Shown: piece by piece, positions 32,084 through 41,246 of the stretch
How the letters are laid out: every line of letters starts with the position of its first letter
Numbering within the stretch: position 1 is the stretch's first letter
From: Gracilariopsis chorda
Taxonomy: Eukaryota > Rhodophyta > Florideophyceae > Gracilariales > Gracilariaceae
Length of the DNA stretch: 64,000 nt
Reading direction: 5' to 3'
Assembly (NCBI GenBank): GCA_003194525.1
Contig: NBIV01000018.1
Location: forward strand, 310,001-374,000
The notes under the pieces: generated by a model
Databases searched by the model: none
Seen by the model: only the letters and a program-made list of their open reading frames with translations
Told to the model about the DNA's origin: nothing
Translations under genes and position numbers: made by a program

Positions 32084-35000
32084 TCATACGTCCGTCAACT
32101 GATGTCGCACTAGCTCAGCGTACGCTCCATTTCTTCTCAGCAACACATCATGAGTGCCACTTTCAATCACTCTACCCTTTCTGACCACCACGATCTTGCT
32201 CGCGTTGCGGATCGTAGACAATCGATGCGCCACAACAATCGTAGTGCGTTCCGATGCAGCGCGATCAAGAGCTTCTTGTACCACTCCCTCGCTGGCGCTG
32301 TCAAGCGCACTTGTCGCTTCGTCAAGCAGCAACACCGCTGGCTTGCGTATCAAGCTTCTTGCAATCGCCACACGTTGCCGTTGGCCACCACTGATGGCAT
32401 CCCCACGCGGTCCCACCATTGTGTCGTACCCTTGCGGTAACTGCGTGATAAACTCATGAGCATTCGCAAGTTTAGCCGCTTCCACAACGTCCGACATACT
32501 AATTGGCGTTCCGTCTTCATGACTTGCACCGTACGCAATGTTGTCGAATACCGACCTGTTGAATAGTTCAGGCTCCTGAGACACGATACCAATGTGAGAG
32601 CGCAAGTCTTGCACGTTGCTCTGCTCAATGTCATGACCGTCAATACAGATCTTTCCTTCGCGAATATTGTAGAATCGTTCTATAAGCGAGATGATCGTAC
32701 TCTTTCCGTGGCCAGAGGTACCAACGATTGCGAGAGTCTTCCCATTCTCAATGTCTAACGACAATCCACGCAGAACAGGAACATCAGGTCGTCGCGGGTA
32801 TTCAAAGTGCACCTTCTCAGCGCTCACATCTCCTTCCACAGAATCTCTACGTTCCCCATCCGGGTTTGTTGGGTCGATCTGACTTGTTCTGTCGATGAGT
32901 CGGTATATTTGAGTGGCACCCAGTTTCGAAGCCGCCACATCCGGTGCAAAAATGGACACATTGCCAAGCGTGATAGCTGCAAACAAAATCGCCATGGATG
33001 AAAGAAGCATTTCCTGGAACGTACAGTACCGCTTCTCCACAAAGTCTCCACCGGCCTTGAAAGTGGCGTACCATATAATGAACTGACAGAACTCTGAGAA
33101 CCCGTAGGCCAATCCCGTGAACAGTGCCTTCCGGCTCTTCGCGAGGATAGTTGCGTTGATGTTGTTATCATAACGTCCTATGAAGTAGTCTTCGATACCA
33201 AGGCTTCTTACGGTGCCGATGTTGTCCACAGCTTCCGCAGCAAGCGTATTGGCTTTCGCAAAATCTTTCTTGGCTCCAGAGTCAATTCCAGCCGAAGCTT
33301 GCATCTCGAAATAGCCGCCTAGCGCAATACCCGGAATGATGGCAAGAACAACAAGGGTAACCCGCCAACAGTTCGCAAACGCAATTATCAGCCCGGTCAG
33401 TAATGACCCCAACAGATTCATACCAATACCGAATAAGTCACCCGTTAGACCCTTCACAGCCCCGGCATCGGAGGAGAGGCGGGTCGTCAATGCACCCAGC
33501 GAGTTCTCCTTCAGATCAAAGTAGCCGATGTCTTGTCGAAGAAGAGATCTGAACGCGAGCTTGCGTAATTTTCTTGTGAGCTTTTCTCCGGACACGCCAA
33601 GAACCGCGTGCTGGCAAACATTTCCGACAAACGCCATCAAACCAAGCACAACAAACGAGAGAGCCCAGAAACGCACATCGCTACTGTCGACGTCGCCAAT
33701 CATGATTTCAATGAGTTCCACAAGCGAAATCGACGCGAGAGGCCAGATCACACCCGCCAGAATTGCACCGAGCGTTCCGAAAGCCATAAACGGCCACTCA
33801 GATGAGTTGAATCGAAGCGTTCGCCTGAATAGCTTCTTGTCGAGGTCCGGGCCATTAGCTTCCTCCTCTTCCACGCCCTCAATGACTTTCGTAGTAGAGT
33901 CCTTGGTCTGACTGACGCTGACTGAGGTCAGAGGTACAGGGAGCGCTTCGTCATCCTCGTAATGCTTCTTCTCTTCCTCGAACTTGGCCTTCTCAATTCT
34001 TTGCAATTCAATCAGGTTCCTGTAGAAGCCGTTTTCGTGACGAACAAGCTCATCATGCGGACCGCGCTCGACGACATTGCCGTTCTGAAGACACGAGATG
34101 TTATCTGCGTTTCTGATCGTGCTCAGGCGATGAGCAATAGTGATGGTGGTTCTTCCAGCTGCCGCCTTATCCAGGGCATCCTGCACAAGTCTTTCGCTTG
34201 CAGTGTCCAGACTGGCGGTGGATTCGTCCAGAACGAGGAGCTTCGGGTCACGTACCAACGCCCTCGCTATGCACACACGTTGCTTTTGTCCACCGCTAAG
34301 CATCGCACCCCTTTCACCGAGCATGGTGTTGTATCCTTCTGGTAGTTTGCTGATAAACGAATGTGCATTCGCCATCTTTGCGGCGTTGATAATTTGTTCA
34401 TCCGTGACTTCCTTCCTCTTCGCCACAAGCTTTCCACTCGCATCTTTGACGAAATCCAACCCTGCACCAAGCGCAATGTTTTCTTTGATGGAAAGCATGA
34501 ACAGGGACGGCATCTGAGACACAACGCCAATCTGTGAGCGCAGCCACTGCACATTAAGTTCTCGCAAGTCAGTGCCATCCAGAGTGATTCGTCCCTGCAG
34601 CGGGTCATAGAAGCGTTGAATAAGGCGAGCAACTGTAGATTTTCCAGATCCGGACTTGCCGCAGAACGCCTCCGAAGTGCCGACAGGAATGTCCAACGAG
34701 AAATTGTTCAACACAAGGTGCGATTGGCCGTCCTCCACAATGCGTTTTCGATAATTGAAGTGGACATGTTCAAACCGGATGTGTCCGCGTGCAGGCTCGG
34801 TTGGAATGACACCGTCTTCACTGGTAGGATCAATCGGGCTGCTACGATCGATGATTTCAAACACGCGAGGTGCGGCAGCGCGAGCAACGGTGAAGGACTT
34901 GAACGCTGGCCCAGCTGTACCGAGCGAGCTAGCACCCAAGGTAATACTGAAGAAGACGAGCAACACATCTCCAGCGGACATCTTTCCATCCTTGACGAGC

Positions 35001-35959
35001 GTGGAGCCGTACCAAAAGGCGAGCCCATAAGTGGAGAGAATGAGCAACATACTGGTTCCGAGCCCGAGGCCCTGCGAAACAGCGGCCTTGACAGCGGAGC
35101 GATACGCGCTGTCCAGGGCGGATTCGTAGCGTTTTGCCTCGTCTTGCTGGCCGCCGAAGGCGGTGACTGTGCGAATGAGGCCGAGCACCTCTGAGGCAAC
35201 AGCGCCAGCCCGTCCATAAGCGCCCAGCCCGTCTCCAGTAGCCTCTGCGGAGGCGTTTCCAAAGACGGAACCCGCAATGACGAGCAACGGCGTAACTGCA
35301 AGTACAACCAATGTAAGCCTCCAACCATAGATGAATCCGATGACAATTCCAATGAAGAAGGTGGACATGTATTGAATAGCAGTGGCGAGTTTGTCTCCAA
35401 CGCCGGCTTGAATGAGATTAATATCGTTGATGACAATGTGGGTGAGCGAGCCCGCCTGATGATCATCGTAAAAATCGCAGTCCTGTGCAACGAGGTTATT
35501 GAAAAAGCGTCGTCTGAGGTTGTTACCGATGTTATTCGCGGCTGCCAACGAGAAGAAGAGTTGGACGAACGAAAGCGCAAAGGCGACGAACGAGACGATG
35601 AGGAAGAGGTTGGTAGTATTTTTGATTTCGTCGGATACGTTGTCTGCGAAGCCGAACTGGTCGGAGGATTGGGGCACGTTGATGAGGTCGTCGAATTCAT
35701 CTATAACGCGCCCGAAAAGAACTGTGAGAATTGGTAGGAGCGAGCCATGGGCGATTGCAGCAATGACTGAGAGGGCGATCATGAGAAGGTCTGTTCTGGA
35801 TGCATATCGAAACAGCTGCCAGTACGGCAGCGGCTTAGTGTTGTGCTGATCATGGTCGGCGTTCTTTTTGGCGCCGTTGTTGCGGCGGAACCAGGAACGC
35901 AGGGACTTTTTGGAGGAGGGCGTGGCGTCCGTGGACGAAGAGTTTTCAGGAGCGTCCAT
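32084..35959 (-). CDS. ABCB/MDR-type full ABC transporter
   Basis: 1291 residues, the usual length for a full P-glycoprotein-type exporter, with layout TMD1-NBD1-TMD2-NBD2. The first membrane domain spans about residues 55-350. NBD1 has Walker A GKSGSGKS (434-441), Q-loop Gln482, signature LSGGQ (554-558), Walker B LLVLDES (574-580) and H-loop His610. The second membrane domain spans about 720-1010. NBD2 has Walker A GTSGHGKS (1080-1087), signature SGGQ (1190-1193), Walker B LLLDEA (1210-1215) and His1245. All ATP-binding motifs are present in both halves. There is no intron. Family members export lipids, xenobiotics or other amphipathic molecules using ATP; the substrate cannot be read from sequence. 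A charged linker (about 650-690) joins the halves. The gene is divergent from RPC3. Relics of its NBD2 and C-terminus lie in the duplicated region beyond its 3' end. Confidence 0.96.
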   Translation of the reverse strand: MDAPENSSSTDATPSSKKSLRSWFRRNNGAKKNADHDQHNTKPLPYWQLFRYASRTDLLMIALSVIAAIAHGSLLPILTVLFGRVIDEFDDLINVPQSSDQFGFADNVSDEIKNTTNLFLIVSFVAFALSFVQLFFSLAAANNIGNNLRRRFFNNLVAQDCDFYDDHQAGSLTHIVINDINLIQAGVGDKLATAIQYMSTFFIGIVIGFIYGWRLTLVVLAVTPLLVIAGSVFGNASAEATGDGLGAYGRAGAVASEVLGLIRTVTAFGGQQDEAKRYESALDSAYRSAVKAAVSQGLGLGTSMLLILSTYGLAFWYGSTLVKDGKMSAGDVLLVFFSITLGASSLGTAGPAFKSFTVARAAAPRVFEIIDRSSPIDPTSEDGVIPTEPARGHIRFEHVHFNYRKRIVEDGQSHLVLNNFSLDIPVGTSEAFCGKSGSGKSTVARLIQRFYDPLQGRITLDGTDLRELNVQWLRSQIGVVSQMPSLFMLSIKENIALGAGLDFVKDASGKLVAKRKEVTDEQIINAAKMANAHSFISKLPEGYNTMLGERGAMLSGGQKQRVCIARALVRDPKLLVLDESTASLDTASERLVQDALDKAAAGRTTITIAHRLSTIRNADNISCLQNGNVVERGPHDELVRHENGFYRNLIELQRIEKAKFEEEKKHYEDDEALPVPLTSVSVSQTKDSTTKVIEGVEEEEANGPDLDKKLFRRTLRFNSSEWPFMAFGTLGAILAGVIWPLASISLVELIEIMIGDVDSSDVRFWALSFVVLGLMAFVGNVCQHAVLGVSGEKLTRKLRKLAFRSLLRQDIGYFDLKENSLGALTTRLSSDAGAVKGLTGDLFGIGMNLLGSLLTGLIIAFANCWRVTLVVLAIIPGIALGGYFEMQASAGIDSGAKKDFAKANTLAAEAVDNIGTVRSLGIEDYFIGRYDNNINATILAKSRKALFTGLAYGFSEFCQFIIWYATFKAGGDFVEKRYCTFQEMLLSSMAILFAAITLGNVSIFAPDVAASKLGATQIYRLIDRTSQIDPTNPDGERRDSVEGDVSAEKVHFEYPRRPDVPVLRGLSLDIENGKTLAIVGTSGHGKSTIISLIERFYNIREGKICIDGHDIEQSNVQDLRSHIGIVSQEPELFNRSVFDNIAYGASHEDGTPISMSDVVEAAKLANAHEFITQLPQGYDTMVGPRGDAISGGQRQRVAIARSLIRKPAVLLLDEATSALDSASEGVVQEALDRAASERTTIVVAHRLSTIRNASKIVVVRKGRVIESGTHDVLLRRNGAYAELVRHQLTDV

Positions 35960-36559
35960 GGTTGAATGCGGGAAGCAGAGTGCGGACTGCGGGTTTGTAT
36001 GAGCGTGTTATATAGTTGTGTGTGTGTAACAGGAGGGCGCGAAGAGGACGCGGCCAATGTAGAGAGTACTGTACCAGTGACGCACGAGATGCTGGATAGG
36101 CAGACGACCAGACGATGTGCCATACACGCGCGCTGTGGCACGCGCTGAGATTGCGATGGGACGGGCGTCCAAGCGAAGCGCAGCGCGAACGGCAACAGCT
36201 ATTTCTGCGCGCGATCGCGAAACGTCACACAGCGGAACGCAATGCGACAATGCGTCGACGAGTGGCAGCTCGCCGCGCGCTGATTGGTTGCCGGTACTGT
36301 AGCGCGCCGCGAGCACTCGCGCCTGCATTGCGTTTCGCTCCATCTGCGCGGGGCGCCACGTCACAGCCGCCACAATTCGCGCAGCGATCGGCGATGCGCG
36401 CTCGGCCAATCACCGCGTCGTGCTTGGAGCGCTTCGCGCGCGGATACCGCGCGGGATACTCACCTCGTACAGAATCTGTACCAAGGGGCCCGCCCCCCGT
36501 CGTCATGCGCTCTCATTGCGCCCCTTCGTCCTCACAACCGCCGCCTTCTTCACAGCCGC
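35960..36559. promoter_or_regulatory. Bidirectional promoter region, ABC transporter / RPC3
   Basis: 600 bp between two divergent start codons. A TATA-like CTATATAA (minus strand, 36,008-36,015) lies about 50 nt upstream of the ABC ATG. CCAAT motifs occur on both strands (36,283-36,287 as ATTGG; 36,406-36,410 as CCAAT). The rest is dense in CpG words such as CGCGCGC. CCAAT and CpG features are seen; their use as promoter elements is inferred. Confidence 0.5.
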
Positions 36560-38275
36560 ATGGTGCGCCACGAAGAGGCGCTAGCGTGCGCCATAGCGCG
36601 GTACCATTTTAAACCCATCGTCGCAGAGATCGTCCGACTTCTGTTCATACACCCTGCCTCCACGCTTCTCACGTTGTCAAGCCTCGCTTCTCCCTTCTTC
36701 GACTCGCTTTCCGCGCGCAGTGCAAACCAGCACCACCCCATTTCACACCTCAAGCGCCTCGATTATGTCCGAAATTCTCTCGCTGTACTCCTCCAACACG
36801 GCATCGTCACCTATGAAGAGCGCTTTACATCGGCGCCGCCACCTGCGCTCCCCCCCTCTCAAAGCGACCTTGTGCGCCATACTCCCACTCACATTGTCTA
36901 TTACTGCAACATACATGCGCTCCTGTACAGACCGCGCATCCCGCTGTATCTGGGATTTGTGCGAAGGAGGTTTGGCGAGCTTGGACAATCTGTGTTGAGA
37001 ACCTTGTTTGAACGGGGGCGTCTCACTTCCTCCATCATCTTCGGCTGTTCTCTCAGTCATAAAGTTGCTGAACATGCCATCACAGACGCAGATGCAGAGG
37101 CCTGTCTCACGGACATGCTCAAATCTGGCCTGCTTCACTGGTGCGGTAAGCGAAAGCCCCGCTCTTCGCTCCTTGAGAAAACCATCAGCACCCACTTTGA
37201 AGCCCAACTGCATAATGTCGGTGCTAAACGTCCAAACCCCTTTTCAGCAAACAACCACCTCCCACACCACCAACTCGACGACGATGATGACGACGGCGAC
37301 GATGACGATCACAACCGCCCGATGATCCAAATCGGCCGAGGCGACCACGTGCGGACCGTGGGAGCCCCCAACAAACACAACGACAAGGACATCTGGGGTA
37401 TTTGCTTCTGGCATCTCAACAGGGAATTCCGCGTCGAGTGTTGCACCTTAGTAGTGTCCAATCGCATTCCCAACGAGTTAGCAGTACTCATTCTTCGAGT
37501 CGGTTTGGAAATCGCCCTTTCCAGGGAGGACTGTCTACAACCGTCAGAAGACTTTGAAACCGCTGAGATCCACATCGATGACATTCGAAAAGGGCTCGAG
37601 GACTTTGGTATGAGCGTTGGCACACATCATTTTTGGGATGCTGCTCAATTGCTTACCAACCATGATCCGCCTTTTGTCATCGCTGTTCCTGCCCCTGCTC
37701 CCTCCCATCTCAAGTTTGTTCCCGGCCGGATAGTCGCTGAAACTCGAGCAAAGACCGCAGAGGAGCTCATCCTCAGTCGCTACGGAGGCGTTGGAAGGCG
37801 TATTTTTCAAGCGTTGGCGTTGGAAGGCGCGATGGAGGAAAGAATGCTAGCTGAGAAATGTATGTTGCCTTTGAAGGTTATGCGTGAGCATGTGTTTCGT
37901 ATGTACCAGGATCGCATTATTGCTACGCAGGAGGTGCCGCGTTCAAACGATCAGCAGAGAGCCAGCAACTGGTTTTACTTGTGGAGAGTGAATTTGTTAT
38001 CCATTCATCGCAACTTGTTGCAGATCATGTACAAGACGTTGCTCAACTTGTTTCTGCAGTATGAGTTGTTGAACAGGGACAACAAAACTCCCGAGGAGAA
38101 GAACAAATTTCAAAAACGCGAGGCTCTTATTATTGCCTGTATCCTGCGAGTTGATCAGTCAGTTATGGTGATGCGTGACTTTGGCGCAGTTACGGCCGCT
38201 TACTTTCCTTCAAAGTATGAAGTGCTGGACGGGTATATCATGCCAAGTAAAAAGCGAAGAAGACGAGCGACTTGA
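36560..38275 (+). CDS. RPC3: RNA polymerase III subunit RPC3 (C82/POLR3C homologue)
   Basis: 571 residues from the ATG at 36,560 (MVRHEEALACA). The frame is open further upstream, but that part is CpG-rich promoter-like sequence with no similarity, and the family starts at this point. The protein follows the RPC82/POLR3C pattern: winged-helix domains, an N-terminal HTH-type region (RLLFIHPASTLLTLSSL), the middle domain with an acidic insert (DDDDDDGDDDD type, about residues 236-250), and the well-conserved C-terminal segment RYGGVGRRIFQAL, then EVPRSND and FYLWRVNLLS. It belongs to the RPC3-RPC6-RPC7 subcomplex needed for initiation at tRNA and 5S genes in the nucleus. There is no intron. It converges on the RNase H1 gene with 81 bp between stop codons. 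Confidence 0.9.
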   Translation: MVRHEEALACAIARYHFKPIVAEIVRLLFIHPASTLLTLSSLASPFFDSLSARSANQHHPISHLKRLDYVRNSLAVLLQHGIVTYEERFTSAPPPALPPSQSDLVRHTPTHIVYYCNIHALLYRPRIPLYLGFVRRRFGELGQSVLRTLFERGRLTSSIIFGCSLSHKVAEHAITDADAEACLTDMLKSGLLHWCGKRKPRSSLLEKTISTHFEAQLHNVGAKRPNPFSANNHLPHHQLDDDDDDGDDDDHNRPMIQIGRGDHVRTVGAPNKHNDKDIWGICFWHLNREFRVECCTLVVSNRIPNELAVLILRVGLEIALSREDCLQPSEDFETAEIHIDDIRKGLEDFGMSVGTHHFWDAAQLLTNHDPPFVIAVPAPAPSHLKFVPGRIVAETRAKTAEELILSRYGGVGRRIFQALALEGAMEERMLAEKCMLPLKVMREHVFRMYQDRIIATQEVPRSNDQQRASNWFYLWRVNLLSIHRNLLQIMYKTLLNLFLQYELLNRDNKTPEEKNKFQKREALIIACILRVDQSVMVMRDFGAVTAAYFPSKYEVLDGYIMPSKKRRRRAT

Positions 38276-38356
38276 AAAACCCGCTGGGACATTATGAGAG
38301 TGCTCCGTTAGAGCGTTCCAGAAATCGAGAAAGCACCAAAAGTACGTTCCACTAAT

Positions 38357-39435
38357 TTACATTCGCAGGCATCCTGACACAGCGAGACGGTCTGCAGCTT
38401 CGTTGCCGGGAATCCCGCAGTGACCTCTAACCCAAAGGATCTTGACCATAATCCCCAATTGTCTCTCTAGCGCTTTTCTACTCCTGTCGAGGTCGATCCA
38501 CAGCTCTTTATTCTTCACGGCAGTCCCGGCAGACGTCGTCCAGTTGTTTTTCTTCCAATTAAGAATCCAGAGGTTCATACCTTTTTGGGTGTACTGTAAG
38601 AAAGAAGAGTCAGTCGTCAGAGAGCAAAGCTCTTATGTTAGAAAGACAATCGCATGTCATGTGCTTGATATCTATCATTGATAGATAAATAATAAGAAAG
38701 CGTTCTGAAACGTACCATCGAGTCTGTGTAAATCTTCACAGTACCGTTTCTTGCCACAAGACCGTGTTCGCGCACAATTTGTAGAGCTTCAAGAACAGCC
38801 ATCATCTCGGCCCTTTGATTAGTAGGACGCACTAGCACGGGTTCTGAAACATTGTAGGGACTTTGCTCGCCAAAGTAGACGCCGTATCCAGCTTTGCTGC
38901 CCTCTTTTCCGTTTTTGAAGCACGCGCCATCCGTGTAAACCTCAAGTTCTGATGGCGCATCCGAGGGCGGCGTAGCGACGGGCAGAGGTTCTAGCTCTTG
39001 TTCTGTGAGTTGCTGTGCGGAGGACGCAGGTGTATCTGTGGCCTCTGGCGGGTCCTGAATGTCCACAAATGATTGTGCCTCTGCGAGTGTTTTGAAGGAT
39101 TTGTACCTCGCGCCAGAGACACCATCTACGTAGAGCCTGCATTCGTCCCACGTATTGACAACGCCTGAAAAGCCGTCAACGCCTTTTCGCACAGCGTAGA
39201 ACTTGCGCTTTGGAGTATTATCCAAACCTCGTTTAAACCTCGTCATGCTTGGGCCCAGTTGTTGTCCCCGATGGCCGTGGGCTGCCCTGCCTTTGTTCTT
39301 GTTCTTCTTTCTAGTCATCACTTGGCCTGCAATAAATGGCAAGTTCCTTCTGAACAACGACAAGGATGTTGATGGGGCAAACAATGGTACTGTTGAAGAC
39401 CACCGACTGATCCCGCGAAGCAGTCGCCCAAGCAT
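38357..39435 (-). CDS. RNASEH1: Ribonuclease H1 (two exons)
   Basis: Exon 1 is 39,435-38,716 and exon 2 is 38,593-38,357, giving 318 residues. The protein starts with a basic, Ser-rich leader (1-39), then a second Met (Met40) before a lysine-rich stretch. An RNA-DNA hybrid-binding domain spans about 79-124 (FYAVRKGVDGFSGVVNTWDEC), followed by a linker and the RNase H fold. The catalytic carboxylates are all present: Asp169 (YTDGA), Glu210 (NQRAEM), Asp238 (YTDSM) and Asp308 (NEAADRLA), plus His298 in RGHCG. The enzyme cuts RNA in RNA-DNA hybrids. The two in-frame starts resemble the dual organelle/nuclear arrangement known for animal RNase H1, so Met1 may give an organellar form and Met40 a nuclear one; this is inference. 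Both parts of the active site come together only after splicing. Confidence 0.93.
38594..38715 (-). other. Spliceosomal intron in RNase H1 (122 nt)
   Basis: On the minus strand the donor is GTACGT directly after codon Met240 and the acceptor is TTCTTACAG directly before Tyr241. This is a phase-0 intron. The joined sequence DSM-YTQKG restores the conserved RNase H motif. It is the only intron clear in this window. Confidence 0.93.
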
Positions 39436-39958
39436 AAGAATCTAAGGAAACCAGTGTCCTCTGTAGATTCAGTGGGACGTGAAATTGGACGTTTGCATTT
39501 GGCTGATAGACATCCGGAACTGGTTTCACGGGAAGCTTGGCGAACTGACATGCAGTGACGATGGAGCAGAGCGCCAGGTTTTTTTTTTCCTTTTTCAGTC
39601 CCTCTGTACTCTTTCTTCACCACGAGGCAAGCTACGAAGGGTATATATATCTACCCTTCGTAGCTGTCCTTCTTGCTTTGCACTACGTGTTTTTTCTCGA
39701 TTTTTTTTTTACGTGGCAACCTCTCCAAATGAACTGTGATGAAATATACGCCCGACTTTCTTCGGAGACATGCCTCGACTATCGACACCAGCGTGAGTTT
39801 CATTTTTATCTTGTGCCCCTACTGGGACCCCAGCGAAACGCTGCCAGGAACGACTTCCGGAGAGTGAATCGGAAGTATCCACTTGCTTCCCAACTTTGAA
39901 CTCGACAAGGAGCAAAACCATTAGTCAAGCGCATAGCGCTTAGAGACCAAAAAGAAGA
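39436..39958. promoter_or_regulatory. Divergent promoter region, RNase H1 / CWC15
   Basis: 523 bp between two divergent start codons. It contains pyrimidine runs (TTTTTTTTT near 39,581 and 39,700) and the hairpin at 39,630-39,665. The hairpin loop is TATATATC, so a TATA-like sequence sits in the loop. Confidence 0.4.
39630..39665. repeat. Perfect hairpin, 14-bp arms, TATA-like loop
   Basis: AGCTACGAAGGGTA (39,630-39,643) and its exact complement (39,652-39,665) flank the loop TATATATC. It lies midway between two divergent genes and may be regulatory or a foldback remnant. Confidence 0.85.
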
Positions 39959-40825
39959 ATGACGACCGCACATCGCGCGACCTGGAAGGCCGCCAGGGGT
40001 GGCTTACAAGAAGAGGGAAGCTTTCGCCTACATGCACCATCAGTGGCACTTTCCTCGAAAGACGCGCCCACAGAGCGCGCACTGAAGAAGCGTCACCTGC
40101 CAACCGAAGATGCCTCCCGCGAGGACATGCGTCTGCGCATTGAGGAAGGAGATAAGTCCGTTTCCAAGAGACCACGTCGTTCGCGCTTCGGCCCGTCCAC
40201 AGAAAACGACACGGAAAAAGCGATGGACAGACGTGCGAACTTGACACGAGCACTGCTGCCTCCACCTGAGAGTTTTGAAGGAAAGCCAAAGGAACTGAGC
40301 ACAGATGTTGACGAGAAAAGTCCCTCTGCGAAGGAGGGAGAAGCCGAAACGGACCCTGGAAATGAGGAAAAGGACAATGAGTCCGGTGCGGTAGTGAAAG
40401 CAGCTCAAGCTTCTGATAACAGAAAAGAAAGCGGTGAGGATTCCGAAGAAGACGAAGATGATGACGATTCGGATGAAGACGAGGCTGAACTATTAGCCGA
40501 ACTAGAACGCATTCGAAAGGAGCGTGAGTTCGCACGAGCAAAGAAACAAGCCGAGGAGCAAGAACGTCTCGAATGTGAAGAAACTGCGAAGGCGGCGGTG
40601 GAGAACCCGTTATTGACCAATCTGAACAACTTCAACGACGAAATTAGCGAGACAGCTAGTATTGCTACAGGTAGTGTACCGGCTTTTGCCGTGAGAAGAC
40701 GTTGGGATGACGACGTTGTGTTCCGGAACCAGGCACAGGGCGAACGTAAACAGGCGCCGAGATTTTTGAATGATACGATCAGAAACGACTTTCATAAGAG
40801 GTTTATGAAGCAATATATGCAGTAG
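39959..40825 (+). CDS. CWC15: Pre-mRNA splicing factor CWC15 (Cwf15/AD002 family)
   Basis: 288 residues. The family signature is clear at both ends: the N-terminus MTTAHRATWKAARGG (family: MTTAHRPTW.PA.GG) and the C-terminus RRRWDDDVVFRNQA followed by FLNDTIRNDFHKRFMKQYMQ. Between them lie a basic segment and a long acidic stretch (SGEDSEEDEDDDDSDEDE, about 158-175) followed by a charged helix (about 178-215), as usual for the family. CWC15 belongs to the Prp19-associated (NTC-related) group in the active spliceosome and acts in the nucleus. Keeping it fits with the one intron seen here: introns are few but spliceosomal removal is needed. There is no intron in this gene. Confidence 0.95.
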   Translation: MTTAHRATWKAARGGLQEEGSFRLHAPSVALSSKDAPTERALKKRHLPTEDASREDMRLRIEEGDKSVSKRPRRSRFGPSTENDTEKAMDRRANLTRALLPPPESFEGKPKELSTDVDEKSPSAKEGEAETDPGNEEKDNESGAVVKAAQASDNRKESGEDSEEDEDDDDSDEDEAELLAELERIRKEREFARAKKQAEEQERLECEETAKAAVENPLLTNLNNFNDEISETASIATGSVPAFAVRRRWDDDVVFRNQAQGERKQAPRFLNDTIRNDFHKRFMKQYMQ

Positions 40826-41246
40826 GATATGTGGGAGGTCTTGTTGGGGGCCATGCGCGCTACTAGGTGGTTGTAGAAAGGTACATGTTCATGTTGTAGT
40901 TCTGTGGGGTGAAGTAAAGTATAAACCACCATGGACGTGGTATCGGTGGTAGACTAGGAATTCCTACGGGTGCAAAACTGAATTATGCCTGGGCTAGTAT
41001 CTTATGGTGGTTGATGTCCTTGTGTTTGTGTCGGTGCAAGGGTGAATACATTTTGGAAGTTCGGAAAGTGGGGGCACACAAAAGCATCTATACATCGCAT
41101 ATAAGTTATATGTACAAGCCGGTATTGAAGGTGGTTCAAGAAGGGAGATCAGGACTTGCGAAAACCCACATATACATGGGGCGTACTGTCTGATAGTTCG
41201 GATGGTATGTTGATGGGAGCGCTGAAGGGTGCGAAATTACGTTGTG
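40826..41246. other. Convergent intergenic region, CWC15 / kinase
   Basis: 421 bp between two stop codons; presumably 3' untranslated sequence of both genes. Short frames only, no motif of note. Confidence 0.5.

Larger units (their letters stand above)
20340..32140. repeat. Segmental duplication unit B
   Basis: Colinear with unit A over the blocks listed for that entry. It ends by running into the intact ABC transporter gene. It lacks the LTR element, the MITE and the kinase-like frame of unit A. It has its own extra sequence, including the CpG-rich block 28,250-29,140. Confidence 0.72.

Noticed and set aside
36284-36559. N-terminal extension of RPC3 (92 extra codons)
   Set aside because: The extension lies in the CpG-rich promoter, has low-complexity Arg/His composition, and the family begins at MVRHEEALACA (36,560).
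40010-40640. Minus-strand frames opposite CWC15
   Set aside because: Ser-rich shadows of the acidic Asp/Glu region of CWC15.
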